From NCBI GenBank assembly GCA_017960805.1, contig JAGCYM010000092.1, positions 24,818-88,817 of the forward strand: a stretch of 64,000 nt of DNA, written 5' to 3'. The notes below the pieces were generated by a model. That model saw nothing but the letters and a program-made list of their open reading frames with translations, did no database searches and was not told the DNA's origin. Below, in pieces: positions 60,817 to 64,000 of this stretch. How positions within the stretch are numbered: position 1 is the stretch's first letter; every line of letters begins with the position of its first letter. Origin of the DNA: Ruminococcus sp. Lineage in GTDB: Bacteria > Bacillota > Clostridia > Oscillospirales > Ruminococcaceae. The translations under genes were made by a program, and so were the position numbers.

Positions 60817-63750
60817 TTATTTTTCTTTTGTAGAAAGGCCAAGGTTCTTGCGCTTTCTTGTAATTTCGTCATTGATGTCACGGTTATACCATATCAGTGT
60901 GTCACGAGGATTCTCGCCTTCGTTGATCGTTTCTCTGAATGCGTTCATGATATTTCTTGTAACCGCATATGACGACGGGATTATAGGTATCTCAACAAGT
61001 TCAGCCTGCTGTGCCGCGAGTCTGTCATACTCGCTGTGAGACCATGACAGTTGTTTAAGGGCTTCGGTGTTGGCAGTATCAAATCTTCCCAATGTTCCGA
61101 GCAGGCCTTCAATCTGTGTTCCGTAGCGGACCTGAGTGTCGGTATCTGTGAACCACTTGATGAATTCCCAGGCGTTTTCCTTGTTTTTGACCTTCTTGAA
61201 GATAACTGCTCCGGCGCCGTTTGAGTTGGCTGCGTGTGAAACAGTGCCGTCGTCTCTCAGAGTTCCGGGAACAGGACAGAAATCCCATAATCCCTTTATT
61301 TCCGGAGATGCAACCGTAAGCTGATTGAAGAATGTGTAGTTGGAAATAACAATGGGGTATTCGCCGGTCCTGAATCGGCTGAATGCATCATACTGTTGAA
61401 CAAAACTGTATTTTGTGTAGAAGTCAGTCCACTCCTCAAAAGACTGAACTGCTTCTATTGAATCAAATGTGGATGCTGTCTGTTCAGAGTTGTAGTAATT
61501 TACACCCTTCTGAAGCAGCAGCATTGCGAAAGTGTGTCCCGTTTCTGTAGCAGGTGAAATGTTTGTAGGCGGAAGTATCAGACCTACATTCATGTAGTTG
61601 CGCTGCAGAGAGGGGAGCATATCAATAAGCTCTGTCCATGTTTCAGGCGGTGATGTATAGCCGAGTTCGGTCAGAACGTCAGTGCGGTAGAACATCATCG
61701 GGAATGTCTGACTTATTGGAAGTCCGTAAGTTCCGTCACCGTACTGATAAGGCGTCATTGCGTTTTCCTGGAAACGGTTCTTGACACTGTTGAAATCCGA
61801 GAATTCGGATACATCAACAAGAAGGTCCCTGGCAGCGAGGTTTACTGGAAATTCTCCGCCGAGGAAGAGTGCAACATCAGGGCCTTTTCCTGCAAGAGTT
61901 GCTTCGACCACTCCGCCGACAACTAGGTTGACCGCAATTGGGATATTATATTCCTGCATGAATTCATTCTCAGTCATTTCCTTTACTACCTGAGCCTGGT
62001 CACGACCGAGAGAGACCCATACGTTAATGGCATCTTCACCAGTAACATCGGAGAGGGTAGTGTAATCTTCAAAGAATGAGCCGATGAATGACTTTACACT
62101 GAATGCGATGGATTTGCCAAGTTTTTCCTTGCTGCTAGCAAACTTTTCGCCTTTGGTAGCAAATTCGATATAGTCTACTTCGAGAGGCTGATCGCGGTAG
62201 TCTCTTTCCCATGCGGAGATAGAAGCAATATTATCCTTTATCTGTGTGAGGTAATTCGGGATCCTTAATGGCTTTGCGGTACACTTATCAAGAATGACAG
62301 TCATCGTTTCCAGAGATGCAGCCTCTGATCCTGCCGTGCCGGAAAGACTTTCTATCTCTCCCTGGATCTCTTTCAGTTCCTGCGAAAGACGCTTGAATTC
62401 GCTGACGAGATCCGGTATCTTTTCGTGAACATAGTAGTCGGTATACTGATCAGGGGCTGGTCCTGTTATCATCAGGATCTTACGGTAATACGTATTCAGG
62501 TCAGTTACGACCTCATCAAGCTTTCGGAGAGAGTTTCCGATCTCGCCTGGTACGCATTCCATTGTGATGGTGTGATCTGTATCAGCAGTGAGATAAACAT
62601 ATATGTCTTCTCCGTTTTCTGCTTTTGGAGTAACCACGTTCCAGTCGTTATCATAGAAGAATTTAACCTGATCAAGTTCCTTGCAGGTAACTTCGCCGTC
62701 TATGTATATTCTTCTGTTTGAATAGAAGCCGCGCATCTGGTTCTGGCGTGACTTGATCCCTATTCTGTACCAGCCGTCTTCACCTATCTGATCGTTTGGA
62801 ATTGTCCACGAAACAGACTGGAGTGCTTTTTTCCAGTTGCCTGATCCGAGAGTGTTGTATACGACTTTTCGCGGATCAGACGGGGATACGATATAGCTGG
62901 TATTGTCATATGTTGGATAGAGGGTTGAATCGGATTTGAATGTGGCGTTTTCTCCTTCAATCCTGAAAATATTCTTTGCGGAAGAAGAGGATACGGAATT
63001 CTCCAGACTACTTCTGTATTCTTCATATGTCGGAAGTTCTTCCGGATTATAGAAACGCAGATTTTCTATCGCAAGTTCAGCGCGCTCAGAAGAAAGAGTG
63101 ATCTCATGTCTGCCCTTTTCCAGATAGAAGAACAGGGGATCACCGAACAGTCCGTCGATATCTCCGAAGGCACATTCCTTCCACATACCCTTCTGGATCT
63201 GCGAAGGACGTACCTGGTTCCCGCGTGAATCAGTATGAATATCTGTTTCGTTAATCCAGACGCGGTTCAGAGTGAGACGTGTCGCGGTATCATACGGAGA
63301 TTTGCCGTCTATCTTCATTGAGAATTCTATCTGTGAGCTGTTTGATTCTATTGGAAAGTAACTTATGCCAAGGCAATAGATACCAGCTTCCTCAACATTG
63401 ATATCATAGGAGAGCTCTCCGTCGGCACTTTCCCATATGAGTACATTGTCACGTATGTCATCGTCAGAACCGTAGCTTCCGGTCGCAAATGTACCGTTTG
63501 TAGCTGTTTTGTATGCGGTGGCACTTATATTTATTTCCTTCTCCGGACGCTTTTCGCCGGAGTATTCATCATAGTAGTCACTGTAAGAGGGGATTCCTGT
63601 ATCTACAGGTTCGATATAGAAATAGTCATCATTGAGCGGAGCTGTTACATCAGCTGCCAAGGCGTTTGTTACGCCTGAGAAGCTTCCGGCTGAAATAATA
63701 CATGACAATACGCCGAAGGACATCCTTCGGCAAATCTTACTAATCTTCAA
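60817..63750 (-). CDS. Very large multidomain extracellular solute-binding protein
   Basis: About 977 residues, more than twice the normal size of a family 1 solute-binding protein. The start is TTG 63750 with AAAGGTGG six bases before it; the frame is open to 63927 but those codons overlap the promoter. The signal peptide is SFGVLSCIISAGSFSGVTNALA. The first about 540 residues contain two beta-sandwich, carbohydrate-binding-like modules (around EAGIYCLGISYF and EDGWYRIGIKSRQNQ) and a helical linker (KIPDLVSEFKRLSQELKEIQ). The last about 430 residues form the solute-binding domain: VWVSLGRDQAQVVKEM, GKGPDVALFLGG, GDGTYGLPISQTFPMMFYRTD, and the tail AWEFIKWFTDTD. It lacks a lipobox, so is secreted or retained by other means. 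First gene of the operon. Confidence 0.9.
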   Translation of the reverse strand: MKISKICRRMSFGVLSCIISAGSFSGVTNALAADVTAPLNDDYFYIEPVDTGIPSYSDYYDEYSGEKRPEKEINISATAYKTATNGTFATGSYGSDDDIRDNVLIWESADGELSYDINVEEAGIYCLGISYFPIESNSSQIEFSMKIDGKSPYDTATRLTLNRVWINETDIHTDSRGNQVRPSQIQKGMWKECAFGDIDGLFGDPLFFYLEKGRHEITLSSERAELAIENLRFYNPEELPTYEEYRSSLENSVSSSSAKNIFRIEGENATFKSDSTLYPTYDNTSYIVSPSDPRKVVYNTLGSGNWKKALQSVSWTIPNDQIGEDGWYRIGIKSRQNQMRGFYSNRRIYIDGEVTCKELDQVKFFYDNDWNVVTPKAENGEDIYVYLTADTDHTITMECVPGEIGNSLRKLDEVVTDLNTYYRKILMITGPAPDQYTDYYVHEKIPDLVSEFKRLSQELKEIQGEIESLSGTAGSEAASLETMTVILDKCTAKPLRIPNYLTQIKDNIASISAWERDYRDQPLEVDYIEFATKGEKFASSKEKLGKSIAFSVKSFIGSFFEDYTTLSDVTGEDAINVWVSLGRDQAQVVKEMTENEFMQEYNIPIAVNLVVGGVVEATLAGKGPDVALFLGGEFPVNLAARDLLVDVSEFSDFNSVKNRFQENAMTPYQYGDGTYGLPISQTFPMMFYRTDVLTELGYTSPPETWTELIDMLPSLQRNYMNVGLILPPTNISPATETGHTFAMLLLQKGVNYYNSEQTASTFDSIEAVQSFEEWTDFYTKYSFVQQYDAFSRFRTGEYPIVISNYTFFNQLTVASPEIKGLWDFCPVPGTLRDDGTVSHAANSNGAGAVIFKKVKNKENAWEFIKWFTDTDTQVRYGTQIEGLLGTLGRFDTANTEALKQLSWSHSEYDRLAAQQAELVEIPIIPSSYAVTRNIMNAFRETINEGENPRDTLIWYNRDINDEITRKRKNLGLSTKEK

Positions 63751-63898
63751 TTCTATCCACCTTTCATGAGGATGAGTGGCGGCCGTTCTGAAGAAATAAT
63801 ACATGCGGAACGGCGATTTTGTGAAGTTAATGGCAGGCTGCCTAATGCCTGCTGATATATGAAGCAGTATGAACGAACTGCATAAAACCTTATGAATA

Positions 63899-63927
63899 AT
63901 TATAACAAAATTATAAAGAACTGTCAA
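63899..63927 (-). promoter_or_regulatory. Promoter of the eight-gene ABC operon
   Basis: Perfect consensus on the minus strand: TTGACA (63922-63927), 17 bases, TATAAT (63899-63904). The leader of about 140 bases contains a small hairpin (GCCGTTC with GAACGGC, about 63782-63815) ending about 20 bases before the RBS. Confidence 0.88.
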
Positions 63928-63957
63928 GGAAATTGCCTATATATAATAAGTACAACG

Positions 63958-63994
63958 CTATTGTACACATCAATGATACTAATGTGTACAATAG
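63958..63994. promoter_or_regulatory. Inverted repeat, candidate regulator binding site upstream of the ABC operon
   Basis: CTATTGTACACAT (63958-63970) and ATGTGTACAATAG (63982-63994) are perfect inverted 13-base arms separated by 11 bases. The centre lies about 50 bases upstream of the -35 of the ABC operon promoter, a position typical for an activator. No regulator gene is visible; it may lie beyond the window edge. Confidence 0.65.
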
Positions 63995-64000
63995 TATCTG

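Noticed and set aside
1-64000. CRISPR arrays, tRNA or rRNA genes, insertion sequences, prophage genes
   Set aside because: None seen: no regularly spaced direct repeats with spacers, no cloverleaf-like clusters outside the T-box leaders, no transposase or phage structural motifs.

Overview
The window looks like chromosome from a Gram-positive, anaerobic, fibre-associated bacterium of the Ruminococcus type (Oscillospiraceae). The evidence is dockerin-type modules joined to long Thr-rich linkers, lipoproteins with Thr-rich stalks, T-box leaders in front of cysS, leuA and a trpB-like gene, a CotH-family protein, the hydrogenase maturase gene hydE, GTP-type PEP carboxykinase, and Firmicute-style promoters (TTGACA, 17 bp, TATAAT) and AGGAGG ribosome binding sites. 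I see no tRNA, rRNA, CRISPR array, insertion sequence or prophage.

Layout. 1-9 kb: surface lipoproteins, a PrsW-like membrane protease, glyQS, a DUF5684 membrane protein with a decayed second copy, cysS under a Cys T-box, and a broken AAA/PD-(D/E)XK gene. 9-11 kb: a secreted Thr-tract dockerin-like protein translationally coupled to a radical SAM/SPASM enzyme, the most intriguing small cassette here. 11-23 kb: one long minus-strand run, ilvB-ilvN-GNAT-leuC-leuD-TM protein-leuB-zinc ribbon-nadA-hydE-U32-like-U32-like, with a sialate O-acetylesterase gene after it. 23-27 kb: an exported NUC-type nuclease, a deleted ATPase gene, and leuA under its own Leu T-box. 27-33 kb: an ECF sigma/anti-sigma unit, a TM2 protein, an AIM24-like protein, yycJ-rlmH, and a dockerin locus that appears rearranged head-to-head. 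33-41 kb: a TetR regulator beside a lone fabF, prfB (no programmed frameshift), a zinc-ribbon/TPM membrane pair, and trpB2 under a Trp T-box. 41-51 kb: a CPBP protease, unknown proteins, a diguanylate cyclase, a CotH-like lipoprotein, pckG and a cytidylate-kinase-like protein.

51.8-63.9 kb is a single eight-gene minus-strand operon: a very large multidomain solute-binding lipoprotein-like or secreted protein, a MalF/MalG-type permease pair, an NHL-repeat membrane protein, a Yip1-like membrane protein, a 943-residue DUF5696 protein, and a second MalF/MalG pair. It has no ATPase gene. A consensus promoter lies in front of it, with a 13-bp-arm inverted repeat upstream of that promoter. The two best candidates for an undescribed system are this double-permease operon and the radical SAM/dockerin pair.

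Amino acid supply is a theme: branched-chain (ilv/leu), tryptophan salvage or synthesis (trpB2), and T-boxes sensing Cys, Leu and Trp. Gene decay is also frequent: at least five broken genes are scattered between intact operons. All functions are read from sequence motifs and family knowledge; no database search was possible.
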